64,000 nt of DNA from contig NZ_JAFEUS010000002.1 in the NCBI RefSeq assembly GCF_027853335.1, forward strand, positions 248,001-312,000, given 5' to 3'. Positions 8,633 to 16,724 of this stretch are shown piece after piece (the first letter of the stretch is position 1; each line of letters starts with the position of its first letter). The DNA is from Leucobacter sp. UCMA 4100 (GTDB lineage: Bacteria > Actinomycetota > Actinomycetes > Actinomycetales > Microbacteriaceae). The position numbers and the translations under genes were made by a program. A model generated the notes under the pieces. It saw nothing but the letters and a program-made list of their open reading frames with translations, was not told the origin of the DNA and did no database searches.

Positions 8633-9526
8633 ATGGCAAAGAACTACACGGCAGGGGTGGGCGCAGTGGCCGTGCTTGCGCTAGCGCTGGCAGGGTGCAG
8701 CGACGGCGGCGACGCAGGCGGTCCTGAGGTAGACCCAGCGCCTACCCAATCGGCAGCACCGTGGGAGCCCGCCGACAGCTCGATCTTGGTGCTCTCCGAC
8801 ATGTCCGCGTCGGTGTACGACGCGGAGGCAGGGGCGTACGCCGTAGAGAACCTGCCGTTGGCCGGCGATGGCGCTGGGGACGAGCTAGCGGATTTCGCGC
8901 CTGATTGGAGCTGGGCTGTCGGCTTCTCGGAGAACTCGGAGCGATCCCTGACGGTCTATCCGATCCTCGATCAGCTCGAAACTGACGGCGGTGTCGAGCC
9001 GTGGGACGTCGACATCGAGCCCATCGTCGGAGACCGGGATTTCGAGATGCGCGACGTGACCGCCTCCCCAAGCGAGCCCGACACCGTCTACCTCCAGGTG
9101 TATGGCAGTGCGTCCTCACCAGAGGAGTGCGAATCGTCAATCGTGCGGGTGAACGTCGCCACGCAGAAGGGGGAAATTGTTTCCACGGAAAACGGGGGCG
9201 GCACTCAGGGAGATGCGCCTGTCGATTGTCGAATGTCAACCAAACTCACCCCGGCGGGGCTTGAGCTCTTGAGCAGCGGCCATTCCTCTGATTACGAGGA
9301 GGAGGCCCTCCAGGCATACGGGTTCGCGGAGGTGGAAGGCCTGAACGGAGGCAAGCAGGTTGTCCGCGCTTCGGACGGTATCCGCTACGAGGCCGACGAG
9401 GGCGACCGCTTCTATCTGATTACGGACACAGGCGAGGAGGAGCGTCTCGACATGCCCGCTCCGACTGGCGTAACCAGCGACAGCGGCCTGGTGCTGCTTC
9501 CGTACGTCGGCTATCAGCAGGGGTAG
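8633..9526 (+). CDS. Secreted lipoprotein of unknown function
   Basis: The protein has 297 residues. The lipoprotein signal peptide is clear: a charged start, a hydrophobic core and the lipobox LALAGC ending at about residue 23, followed by a Gly/Asp-rich stretch. The mature part is acidic and looks beta-rich (repeats such as SSILVLSDMSASVYDAEAG), possibly a propeller-like fold, but no family is identified. ATG 8633 is chosen because GAAAGGA lies 5 nt upstream; the ATG at 8603 would add residues ahead of the signal peptide. It is divergent from the XRE regulator. A surface-exclusion or host-surface role on a conjugative element is possible but is inference. Confidence 0.8.
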   Translation: MAKNYTAGVGAVAVLALALAGCSDGGDAGGPEVDPAPTQSAAPWEPADSSILVLSDMSASVYDAEAGAYAVENLPLAGDGAGDELADFAPDWSWAVGFSENSERSLTVYPILDQLETDGGVEPWDVDIEPIVGDRDFEMRDVTASPSEPDTVYLQVYGSASSPEECESSIVRVNVATQKGEIVSTENGGGTQGDAPVDCRMSTKLTPAGLELLSSGHSSDYEEEALQAYGFAEVEGLNGGKQVVRASDGIRYEADEGDRFYLITDTGEEERLDMPAPTGVTSDSGLVLLPYVGYQQG

Positions 9527-9553
9527 GGGCGCGCAGGCACTCATTGCGGGACA

Positions 9554-9592
9554 TCGAAGGCCGCCGGGGAGGCTCTCCCCGGCGGCCTTCGA
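9554..9592 (+). terminator. Hairpin terminator after the lipoprotein gene
   Basis: A perfect 18-bp stem (9554-9571 with 9575-9592) closes a 3-nt loop about 28 nt after the lipoprotein stop. It has no U-tract. Confidence 0.85.
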
Positions 9593-10003
9593 CGTCGAGT
9601 CACATCGGCTCCGCCCGCCCTCAAACGATCAACTGCCGAGAGATCCGGCGCAACCTCGCTCATTCCCCTTCGAGTGAAAACGGTTGTCATCTGATCGCAT
9701 CACACCAGCGAACGGGGCTGCCGCGGGAGCGCTTCGCTGGCTCCCTTGCCCTCGAAGAGGACGAGTCGCCACAGTGCGGGCTAGGTGACTGCTTGCTGCC
9801 CGCACTACATGAGCGGAGACAGGGCGAGCGAGGAGGGTCTGGATGGCCGGGGAGTCGGGAGTCATGCGTTCCCCGTGCCGGTCGGAATCCAGATCGACGA
9901 CCAAACGGGGACTCTAGGCCAAATCACCCAAAGTCGTTACCGATTCGTTACCCGCGAACACCGTTCCGACCTGCTTCTCATCTAGTCATTTAAGAGTCGA
10001 CAC
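9593..10003. other. Region without a convincing gene before the Gabija operon
   Basis: No frame here has convincing codon use or a good ribosome binding site. It contains the second 27-nt repeat (9676-9702). The sequence TAGTCATTTAAG (9983-9994) resembles the core of the junction palindrome at 13643-13662. A 66-codon open frame ending at 9985 (TAG, inside that motif) could be a gene remnant. Confidence 0.4.
9676..9702. repeat. Imperfect 27-nt repeat, copy 2 (operator-like)
   Basis: This is the direct-orientation partner of 8116-8142, identical at 20 of 27 positions. Here the palindromic half reads GAAAAC-G-GTTGTC. The two copies bracket the XRE regulator and the lipoprotein gene. Confidence 0.5.
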
Positions 10004-10279
10004 TTGGAGGGTCCGACATCGGATCGCATGGCGCGGTCTCCGCTGGCGACGCGCCCTGGCGTTCGGGCGGATGCAGACCACCAGTGTCGTGTGCCCGAGA
10101 TGTGGAAGCGTCGAGTCAAGAAATCGGACGAAGAGCTCCGTGCCTTCATCGCCGAGGAGAATGAGCCTCAGTTCATCCGCGACGCCGTCGAGGCCGAGCG
10201 AGCCGTCTACGACGTCCTTCGTGTACTCCGGGATCTGCACCATCCGGGGGTCGGCGCACAGCGCGTCAGCGGATACTGA
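10004..10279 (+). pseudogene. Possible small gene upstream of gajA, apparently frameshifted
   Basis: The second half of this frame (about 10110-10279) has very good GC third-position codon use and a helical, acidic product (KKSDEELRAFIAEENEPQFI). The overlapping frame from ATG 10071 begins with a plausible zinc-ribbon start (MQTTSVVCPRCGSVESR) and then deteriorates. The two would join after a frameshift near 10115-10130, which suggests a broken or frameshifted gene of about 70 residues. The TTG start at 10004 has no good ribosome binding site. An alternative is that only the downstream half is translated. The family is unknown. Confidence 0.35.
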
Positions 10280-10364
10280 ACCGTGAACGTCACGCATACT
10301 TCAGGATGAGTAGAAGAGTGTCGATCGAGGCAGAGGCTCGATCCAGAGCTGAAGGGAATTGACT

Positions 10365-11984
10365 TTGCGTCTCTCCAAAATCGCCATCTCCAATCACAGT
10401 CGGATCCAGGATCTTGGCCTCGACATCCGTCGGCACGCAGTCATCGTGGGCGCGAACGACGTCGGCAAGTCTTCGATCCTGCGGATGCTGAACCTGCTTC
10501 TAGGAACGAGCACCGCCGGCGTCTACCAAGCGCTGACTCCTGGCGACCTGAGGGACACTGAGCAACAGCTCGTCGTCAACGCCATGTGGACGGAATTCAC
10601 GGACGAGAACCGTCGATGCTTCCCCTCCGAGATCAGCATCGCTGAGGACCTCACGAGTGAGTACCTCTGGGTGCAGATGGCGGTGGAGGCGGACCCCGAG
10701 GACGAAGAGTCCGTGACGATTCGTCGATGGTTTCCCGAGAGCGGCCACGAACGAGCGCCCAGCCGAGAGCAACTCGAGGCCTTTGGTTGGCGCTATCTGA
10801 AGGCGACCCGAGGAGCCTCGATGATGGAAGGTTCACGCAGCCCCGTCCGGACTCTCCTGGCAGCCGCGGACCTCGGCACCAACGAGGACAGCTTGAAGAC
10901 GATCCTCGACCAGTTCAATGAAGAACTGGCGGGCAACGAATCCGTTGGAGAGCTCTTGGGCCGTGTCGCTGGTCATCTGAGCCGCGCGATGCCACGCGTC
11001 GTCGAGAAGGATGACTTCTCGGTCAGAAGCGTCACGGACCCATCTAGCGACGTGCTCCAGGACGTGTCGATCTTCCTCAACCGCGATGACGGACAGGTCT
11101 CCCTGACGGAGCAGTCGGACGGTGTGCGGCAGCTCATGTCGATGACGCTCTTCGACCTGGCGGAGGGAACAGCCAACGTCCTCGCGATCGATGAGCCGGA
11201 GATCCACCTTCATCCCACCAGCCAGAGGACGGCAGCGGACCTCTTGAGCGGTGAAGGGAACCAGAAGATCATCGTCACGCACTCGCCATACGTGCTCCAC
11301 CGGTTCGAGCCTTCGGAGGTCATCGCGGTGGATCGACACGGAAAGTGTTGGCAGATCAGCGACACGAAGCTCTCGAAGGTCGAGAAAGTGCGAGCCCATT
11401 GGTGGTCGCCGCGTCTCTTAGAAGCGCTGACCGCTAGGTTCGTTGTCCTGGTCGAGGGCAACGCCGACCGGATCATCGTCGAGGCGGTGGCCAAGGAACT
11501 CGGCATCGATCTCGACCGGCTCGGCGCGGTCGTCGTGGAGCTCGACGGGGCCGACAAGTTCACGAACGTCTTCCCGCTGCTGGGGCCCGACGGCTTCGGC
11601 CCGACTCTGCTCGGCCTGGTGGACGAGAAGGAGAGCGGCAAGTGGATCGGCGCGTTCAAGGGCAAGCCTAAGCACATCATCGACAAGAAGATCTTCATAT
11701 CCGACGCTGATCTCGAGGACGAGTACACACGAGCGCTCGGCGGCCCCTCCGCGGCGAAAGCGCTCATCGATGGTGGATTCTGCCGTGAACAAGGAATCCT
11801 GATGTCGGCTGAGTGTGACTCTGTCGATGCGATCACTCCTGAAGCGGTAGCCGTATTTTGCCGAGACAAGGGAAAGGTCGAGGCGGCAACCTGCATCGCT
11901 GACGTTCTGAATGCGGAGACTGCCGAGGAAATCGGAAGCGTGGCACGCCTCCTGCGTGTGCTGGACGACTTGAGCCAGCAGTGA
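10365..11984 (+). CDS. gajA: GajA-like OLD-family ATPase/TOPRIM endonuclease (Gabija defence)
   Basis: In Gabija systems GajA is a nucleotide-sensing DNA nuclease that acts with the helicase GajB against phage. The protein has 539 residues, close to the roughly 580 of the known GajA. The N-terminal ABC-type ATPase has Walker A (GANDVGKSS, about 29-37), a signature-like region (LTEQSDGVRQLMSM) and Walker B (VLAIDEPEIHLHP, about 268-280). The TOPRIM domain begins at VVLVEGNADR (about 361) and has an acidic LVDEKE segment near 418. TTG at 10365 is preferred over TTG at 10359 because GAAGGGA lies 7 nt upstream of it. Its stop overlaps the next gene by 4 nt (GTGA), so the pair is translationally coupled. 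Other OLD proteins are possible, but the UvrD partner supports Gabija. Confidence 0.85.
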   Translation: MRLSKIAISNHSRIQDLGLDIRRHAVIVGANDVGKSSILRMLNLLLGTSTAGVYQALTPGDLRDTEQQLVVNAMWTEFTDENRRCFPSEISIAEDLTSEYLWVQMAVEADPEDEESVTIRRWFPESGHERAPSREQLEAFGWRYLKATRGASMMEGSRSPVRTLLAAADLGTNEDSLKTILDQFNEELAGNESVGELLGRVAGHLSRAMPRVVEKDDFSVRSVTDPSSDVLQDVSIFLNRDDGQVSLTEQSDGVRQLMSMTLFDLAEGTANVLAIDEPEIHLHPTSQRTAADLLSGEGNQKIIVTHSPYVLHRFEPSEVIAVDRHGKCWQISDTKLSKVEKVRAHWWSPRLLEALTARFVVLVEGNADRIIVEAVAKELGIDLDRLGAVVVELDGADKFTNVFPLLGPDGFGPTLLGLVDEKESGKWIGAFKGKPKHIIDKKIFISDADLEDEYTRALGGPSAAKALIDGGFCREQGILMSAECDSVDAITPEAVAVFCRDKGKVEAATCIADVLNAETAEEIGSVARLLRVLDDLSQQ

Positions 11985-13654
11985 CGGCGTTCGAGCTCAG
12001 TGCGGAGCAACTTGCGGCCGCCACCTCCGCGAATGACCACCTGCTCATCATCGCCCCGCCCGGCTGCGGCAAGACCGAGGTTCTGGCACATCGGGCTGCT
12101 CACCAGCTCCAGCTTCTCGAGCCGAACCAGCGCGTGCTCGCCCTGACATTCACCAAGCGTGCCCGCGCGAACATGGAGGAGCGCCTGCGTTCAGTACTCG
12201 GGAACGCGCGGACTCGACGTCAGGTCGTCGTCCGCAACCTCCACGGCTTCGCTACACAGGTCATCCTTGCTCACGGCAGAACCATCGGCCTGACAATGGA
12301 GACGCTCGAGCTGCCGAAGACGCGCACGATGCGGCGCGCGATGGAAGCCGCGGGAGGCGGCGAGGAGATGTACGCCGCGGAGAAAGTCTTGGCCGAAGTC
12401 AAGCGCGGCCCGCTCTCGGATGCTGAGGTGCTGGAAGCACTACAAAGGCGGGACCGGGGCCAAGCTGTGGTGCTCGCCGAGAAGGTTGAGCGGTCGCGCC
12501 AATCGGCGAACCAGCTGCACTATGAGGACCTCCTCCGCCATGCGCAGCGTCTGCTTCGCATCCCAGCTGTCGCCCGTCTCTACCAGGCGCACTTCGGCGC
12601 GGTGCTCGTCGACGAGTTCCAGGACCTCTCATCGCAACAACTCGACCTGGCCATGCTGAGCTGCACGAACAGGCGGACCTTCGCTGGGGACCCCCTCCAG
12701 GGCATCTTCTCGTGGGCTGGAGCAGCACCCACCGAGGTCGAGGCTGAGCTTCGGCGCACCTGTGGCGAGCCGATCAGACTCCATGAGTCCTACCGCTCCT
12801 CGCCGAAGGTCCTCGAAACAGTCAACTCCATCAGCGAGCTCGTAGATCCTGGGTCCGCGTTGGTCGCCGCACGGCCAGACGAATGGCCCGACGGAGGTTG
12901 CTCTGGGGCCCTCGTGTTCCAGGACCGTGACGCAGAGGCCGACACACTGCTTCGTCTGGTCGGGTCCATCTTGGAGAAAGCGCCCGAGGCATCTGTCGGC
13001 ATCATCATTCGGAGCAAGTGGCGAAACTCTGCGATCCATGGCGTGTTCGATCGCGAGATGCCGTATCCGGTCCGCCGTTGGGACCTTGCGGTTCACGATC
13101 CCGAGGTCGTGGCGCTCATCAAGGCCACTGTGGCGAGGCTGCCGCGCGGAGCCACGCTGGCTGAGGCGCGGCTCGCCGTTCTGGACTCCGTGGATCCAGC
13201 AGACGTCGACGCACGCGAGTTGATCGACGACGCGTTCGACGCACTTGGCCGGCGCGATGCGGGCACGGCCAGGGCGGCAGTGAAGGCGATCAGGACCGCC
13301 GATCCCAAAGCAGCAGTAGGCCCTGGCGTCCACCTGCTCAACGCGCACACCGGCAAGGGCCAGCAGTTCGACTGGGTTTTCGTCGTCGGACTTGAAGCTG
13401 GTCACCTGCCTGACAAGAGGAGCAGCGAGGGCGACTCTCTCCTTGAAGAGCAGCGAGTGCTGCTGGTCATGCTCTCGCGCGCCCGACACGGGTTGGTCGT
13501 GACCAGGTCGCGGATGAATGAGGGGCGCTACGGACCCTATGCCGCGAACCAGAGCCGCTGGTGGTCAGACATCCAGACACGGTGCACCTCGGCGGAAGAG
13601 ATCGAAGCCCATCTCCTCATGCTCGAAGCTCCGACGCACCACGTAATCACTTAA
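11981..13654 (+). CDS. gajB: GajB-like UvrD/PcrA-type helicase (Gabija defence)
   Basis: This superfamily 1 helicase has 557 residues, close to the size of known GajB. Motifs in order: Walker A APPGCGKTE (about 25-33), motif Ia LALTFTKRAR (about 52), Walker B VLVDEFQDLS (about 208), motif III GDPLQGIFSWAG (about 236), ESYRSS (about 267), HTGKGQQFDWVFVVGL (about 455) and the late motif MLSRAR (about 495). All helicase motifs are present, so it should be active. The start is GTG overlapping the gajA stop. Unusually, its last three codons and TAA stop lie inside the palindrome that marks the element-chromosome junction. Confidence 0.87.
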   Translation: MTAFELSAEQLAAATSANDHLLIIAPPGCGKTEVLAHRAAHQLQLLEPNQRVLALTFTKRARANMEERLRSVLGNARTRRQVVVRNLHGFATQVILAHGRTIGLTMETLELPKTRTMRRAMEAAGGGEEMYAAEKVLAEVKRGPLSDAEVLEALQRRDRGQAVVLAEKVERSRQSANQLHYEDLLRHAQRLLRIPAVARLYQAHFGAVLVDEFQDLSSQQLDLAMLSCTNRRTFAGDPLQGIFSWAGAAPTEVEAELRRTCGEPIRLHESYRSSPKVLETVNSISELVDPGSALVAARPDEWPDGGCSGALVFQDRDAEADTLLRLVGSILEKAPEASVGIIIRSKWRNSAIHGVFDREMPYPVRRWDLAVHDPEVVALIKATVARLPRGATLAEARLAVLDSVDPADVDARELIDDAFDALGRRDAGTARAAVKAIRTADPKAAVGPGVHLLNAHTGKGQQFDWVFVVGLEAGHLPDKRSSEGDSLLEEQRVLLVMLSRARHGLVVTRSRMNEGRYGPYAANQSRWWSDIQTRCTSAEEIEAHLLMLEAPTHHVIT

Positions 13655-13662
13655 GTGACTAC
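13643..13662. repeat. Junction palindrome, probable attachment site of the element
   Basis: The sequence GTAATCACTTAAGTGACTAC is a near-perfect 20-bp palindrome with one mismatched pair. It lies exactly where comM homology stops and gajB ends. The central TTAA holds overlapping stop codons of the two convergent frames. It is probably attR or attL, or a recombination-generated end. The partner site is outside the window. Confidence 0.6.
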
Positions 13663-14388
13663 GCCCGGAGGGCCAACAAAATGCACGTGATGCCGCCCTG
13701 CTGCAGCAATGGTGAGCGCCTCAATTGCGACCTGCTGACCGATCACCTCACTCATGTCGACGGCTCGGCGGTCATCATGGTTCAGCCCGTTCGTTTGGCC
13801 ATCATGCACATGCGTCGCCTCAATCTGGAGGGCCGTTGCTTCGCCAGGAGACAGAGGCGTCGCATCGTCGATTTCACCACGATGCCATGTGACTGCGGCC
13901 GAAAGCGTCGCTACCCCGATCACGGTCATGCCGTTCACGAGTGATGCCTCTGCAGCCCCTTCGGCAGGAACCATTACGGCAGAGAACCCCGCCGTTTTCG
14001 CGGCAATCACCGCAGCCAGAAGGCCGCGTGGTCTTCGTACTGTGCCGTCAAGGCCAAGCTCACCGATATGCACGGTATTGGAAAGCCGCTCACTTCGCAC
14101 GACCCCAGAAACAGCGAGCACTGCAAGCGCAATCGCGAGATCAAACCCCGAGCCATGCTTCGGGAGTTCTGCCGGCTGTAAATTGACAAGAATAAAACGG
14201 TCGCTGAGTTGCAGCCCCTGGGCAGCCGCCGCATGCCGAACGCGTTGCTTTGCCTCGCCGAGTGCAGCGTCAGGAAGCCCGACGATCGCGATGCCAGGCA
14301 GCCTGCGGGCAGATCCTGCTTCCACGGTCACGGGGGTACCATCGGTGCCGAGCAGCGCCATCGCAGCGACCTGCACCACGCCGCTCAC
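13651..14388 (-). pseudogene. comM: comM/yifB (Mg-chelatase-like ATPase), 5' part only, interrupted by the element
   Basis: Only the N-terminal 245 residues remain; ComM is usually about 500. The visible part is the S5-like fold (VEAGSARRLPGIAIVGLPD, then LSDRFILVNLQPAELPKHG) and the start of the AAA domain. It stops in the P-loop: GPPG is followed by VVT and a stop instead of the usual GKT. The lost part holds the ATPase and C-terminal domains. ComM in gamma-proteobacteria is a hexameric helicase for branch migration in natural transformation and is a known insertion target there. The GTG start overlaps the yraN stop by 4 nt. The remnant is very probably non-functional. Confidence 0.88.
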
Positions 14389-14825
14389 GAGATACCCTCA
14401 ACATGCTCGATTTTTGGTGGCTGCTGGCCGCGCAGCGTAATACCAATGCCGTCTACTCGACAGCTATGCCAGCCCTCGGGATGCGTTCGCAACCACTGTG
14501 CCAGTAACCGTCGAAGACGCATAGCCTTCAGATACGTGATCGCCTCGAGTGGAGGCCCATACCCTGTGCCACTGCGGGTTTTCACCTCAACCGCCACGGC
14601 GGTTCGACCTTGCAGCGCGATGATATCGATCTCGCCAGTCTTCACTCGCCAGTTTCGTTCAACGATGTCGTAGCCAAGCGATTCAAGGTAGCGACAAGCA
14701 ATCGCCTCACCTCGCGCACCAATGGTCTGTGCCCGAGCCGGCTTTTGCGTTCCTGAAACAGCCCCTGCATATGGCAGGGACTGGGCTTTTTCTGAGTCTG
14801 TCTCTCGAACGATGTTGTGAGCCAT
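14385..14825 (-). CDS. yraN: YraN/UPF0102 family putative endonuclease
   Basis: The product is 146 residues, of which about 33-140 are the UPF0102 domain. It has a PD-(D/E)xK-like core: GARGEAIACRYL (about 36), GEIDIIALQ (about 66) and AVEVKTRSG (about 78). Residues 1-30 are an extra charged segment. GGAGGTAACGC precedes the ATG. The neighbourhood (DUF2469, yraN, comM) is a conserved actinobacterial order. The precise cellular role of the family is not settled. Confidence 0.88.
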   Translation of the reverse strand: MAHNIVRETDSEKAQSLPYAGAVSGTQKPARAQTIGARGEAIACRYLESLGYDIVERNWRVKTGEIDIIALQGRTAVAVEVKTRSGTGYGPPLEAITYLKAMRLRRLLAQWLRTHPEGWHSCRVDGIGITLRGQQPPKIEHVEGIS

Positions 14826-14958
14826 GCGTTACCTCCGAGACCAGTCTCGGGGTCGGCGGGTGGCACAGCAGAGTTCTCAACAAAGGTGGGGCGACCATGC
14901 ATACAAACATGACTGTGAACGAAGAACCAGACCTGAGATCGCTTCTGGATCCGCCACA

Positions 14959-14995
14959 AATGCACGGGTCTCGTTCACAACGAGACCCGTGCATT
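14959..14995 (-). terminator. Hairpin terminator between DUF2469 and yraN
   Basis: A perfect 17-bp stem with a 3-nt loop lies 21 nt downstream of the DUF2469 stop. It would separate yraN-comM from the upstream gene, so yraN probably has its own promoter between 14826 and 14958. Confidence 0.85.
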
Positions 14996-15015
14996 GCTAC
15001 CGCTCCTTGGCGCGG

Positions 15016-15339
15016 TTAGTCTTCGACCTTCAGCTCGTTCGGCAGCTTAAACTCGCGTGCGTTCAGCTCTTCGACGTTCACATCTTTAAACGTCATCACC
15101 TTCACCGAGGTGACAAAGCGGTCGGCGCGAAAAACGTCCCACACCCACACGTCTTGCATCTGTACCTCGAAGTAAAAGTCGCTGCCCGCGTCTTGCCTCG
15201 TGACGTTAACCTCGTTCGCAAGGTAAAAACGGCGCTCTGTTTCAACAACATAGCGAAACTGGCTCACCACATCACGGTACTCGCGAAAGAGCGCGAGCTC
15301 GGCATCGCGTTCGTAATCGTCTAACTCATCGTCGTTCAT
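15016..15339 (-). CDS. DUF2469 family protein
   Basis: The protein has 107 residues and the typical features of this actinobacterial family: an acidic start (MNDDELDDYERDAELALFREYRD), the YVVETERRFYLAN block at about residues 30-42, and a basic-acidic C-terminus. Its function is unknown; the family is usually found near rnhB and yraN. The ATG at 15339 is preferred over the TTG at 15348 because a TANNNT -10 hexamer (15348-15353, reading leftward) lies 8 nt upstream, giving a nearly leaderless transcript. rnhB is not next to it here; the upstream neighbour is divergent pncB. Confidence 0.9.
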   Translation of the reverse strand: MNDDELDDYERDAELALFREYRDVVSQFRYVVETERRFYLANEVNVTRQDAGSDFYFEVQMQDVWVWDVFRADRFVTSVKVMTFKDVNVEELNAREFKLPNELKVED

Positions 15340-15347
15340 CGTCTTCA

Positions 15348-15371
15348 ATACTAGCCGGTGCGAGATAAGCT
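15348..15371. promoter_or_regulatory. Divergent -10 elements for DUF2469 and pncB
   Basis: On the minus strand TAGTAT (15348-15353) faces DUF2469. On the plus strand TAAGCT (15366-15371) lies 6 nt before the GTG of pncB, a spacing that puts the transcription start on the start codon. Both fit TANNNT. No clear -35 is claimed. Confidence 0.5.
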
Positions 15372-15377
15372 GGCACT

Positions 15378-16715
15378 GTGCATGATTCAGTCGCTCTTCT
15401 CACCGATCACTATGAACTCACCATGGTCGATGCCGCCCTGCGTGCTGGCACCGCCGACCGACAGTGTGTCTTCGAACTTTTCTCGCGCAGCCTCAAGGGC
15501 GCCAGGCGCTACGGCGTCGTTGCCGGCACCGGTCGCTTTCTTGAGCAACTCGCGAACTTTCGCTTTGGCGATGACGAACTCGAGTGGCTTCGTAGCCAGG
15601 GGTTCCTCTCGGCTCAGACCCTCGATTGGCTCGCGAATTATCGCTTCTCGGGCGACATCTGGGGCTACCCCGAAGGCGAAGTATTCTTTCCAGGCTCGCC
15701 CCTCTTAACCGTCGAGTCGACCTTCGCCGAGGGCGTTATGCTCGAGACCTTCGCGCTCAGTATCCTGAACCACGACTCAGCCATCGCAACCGCGGCCTCG
15801 CGCATGACGCAGGCTGCCGGCGGTAAACCGCTTGCTGAGATGGGTTCACGACGCACAAGCGAGTACGGGGCGGTTGCGGCGGCTCGCTCGGCGTACCTGG
15901 CGGGCTTCTCGGCGACATCGAACCTCGAAGCGGGTCGCACCTACGGCGTTCCGACCATGGGCACGGCCGCTCATTCATTCTCGCTGTTGCACGACACCGA
16001 ACGCGAGGCTTTCGAGGCCCAGCTCGCGGCTCTCGGCACTGACACGACGCTCCTCGTCGACACCTACAACATCACCGAGGGCGTCGCGCTCGCGGTCGAA
16101 GTCGCGGGCACAGAGCTTGGCGCCGTTCGCATCGACTCGGGCGACCTGCCCATCGTCGTGCAGCAGGTACGCAAACAGCTTGACGCTCTCGGCGCGACAG
16201 GCACAAAGATCACGGTCACCAATGATCTCGATGAGTTCACGGTTGCAACCCTCGCGCACTCCCCCGTCGATTCATTCGGCGTCGGTACCTCAGTGGTCGT
16301 CGGCTCTGGTTCACCCACGATGGGCATGGTGTACAAGCTCGTCTCCCGGCAACAAGACGATGGATCATGGGTGCCGGTCGCTAAGGCCTCAACGGGCAAG
16401 CAGACGCTAGGAGGCAATAAACGTGCCTACCGTCTCATTGGGTCTGACGGCCGAGCGACCTCAGAACTGATCGTGGTGAGTGATGAGCCAGGAGAGGCTC
16501 CTGAAAACGAGCCCATCGCAGCGAGGCCAGTGATGAAGCATCTCGTTGTGAACGGCGAAGTGCAGCCAGAGTTCCTCGGGACGGAGGCGCTTGAAGCCGC
16601 TCGCGTACGACACCAGAGCGCCGTGAGCGAGCTCCCAGTCGTTGCGCTGAGCCTTACCAGGGGCGACCCCGCGATTCCCACGGTTTTCACCCAATCAAGC
16701 GACATTCAGGCGTAG
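15378..16715 (+). CDS. pncB: Nicotinate phosphoribosyltransferase
   Basis: This 445-residue cytosolic enzyme of NAD salvage joins nicotinate and PRPP to give nicotinate mononucleotide, with ATP. The family N-terminus (LLTDHYELTMVDAAL) is at residues 6-20, and EMGSRRTSEYGA near residue 155 carries substrate-binding arginines. MGTAAHSF (about 195-202) holds the conserved histidine that is autophosphorylated in this family. VRIDSGDLP (about 253) and the SFGVGTSVV phosphate-binding block near 299 follow. The length matches the family. It looks leaderless from a GTG start. DUF3039 follows within 10 nt. Confidence 0.95.
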   Translation: MHDSVALLTDHYELTMVDAALRAGTADRQCVFELFSRSLKGARRYGVVAGTGRFLEQLANFRFGDDELEWLRSQGFLSAQTLDWLANYRFSGDIWGYPEGEVFFPGSPLLTVESTFAEGVMLETFALSILNHDSAIATAASRMTQAAGGKPLAEMGSRRTSEYGAVAAARSAYLAGFSATSNLEAGRTYGVPTMGTAAHSFSLLHDTEREAFEAQLAALGTDTTLLVDTYNITEGVALAVEVAGTELGAVRIDSGDLPIVVQQVRKQLDALGATGTKITVTNDLDEFTVATLAHSPVDSFGVGTSVVVGSGSPTMGMVYKLVSRQQDDGSWVPVAKASTGKQTLGGNKRAYRLIGSDGRATSELIVVSDEPGEAPENEPIAARPVMKHLVVNGEVQPEFLGTEALEAARVRHQSAVSELPVVALSLTRGDPAIPTVFTQSSDIQA

Positions 16716-16718
16716 AAT
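16713..16718 (+). promoter_or_regulatory. -10 element, leaderless DUF3039 gene
   Basis: TAGAAT ends 6 nt before ATG 16725, overlapping the pncB stop. There is no Shine-Dalgarno sequence, so a leaderless transcript is likely. Confidence 0.55.
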
Positions 16719-16724
16719 ACGATC

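Noticed and set aside
9785-9985. Open frame of 66 codons before the Gabija operon
   Set aside because: No ribosome binding site, no recognisable family and mixed codon use; mentioned only as a possible remnant.
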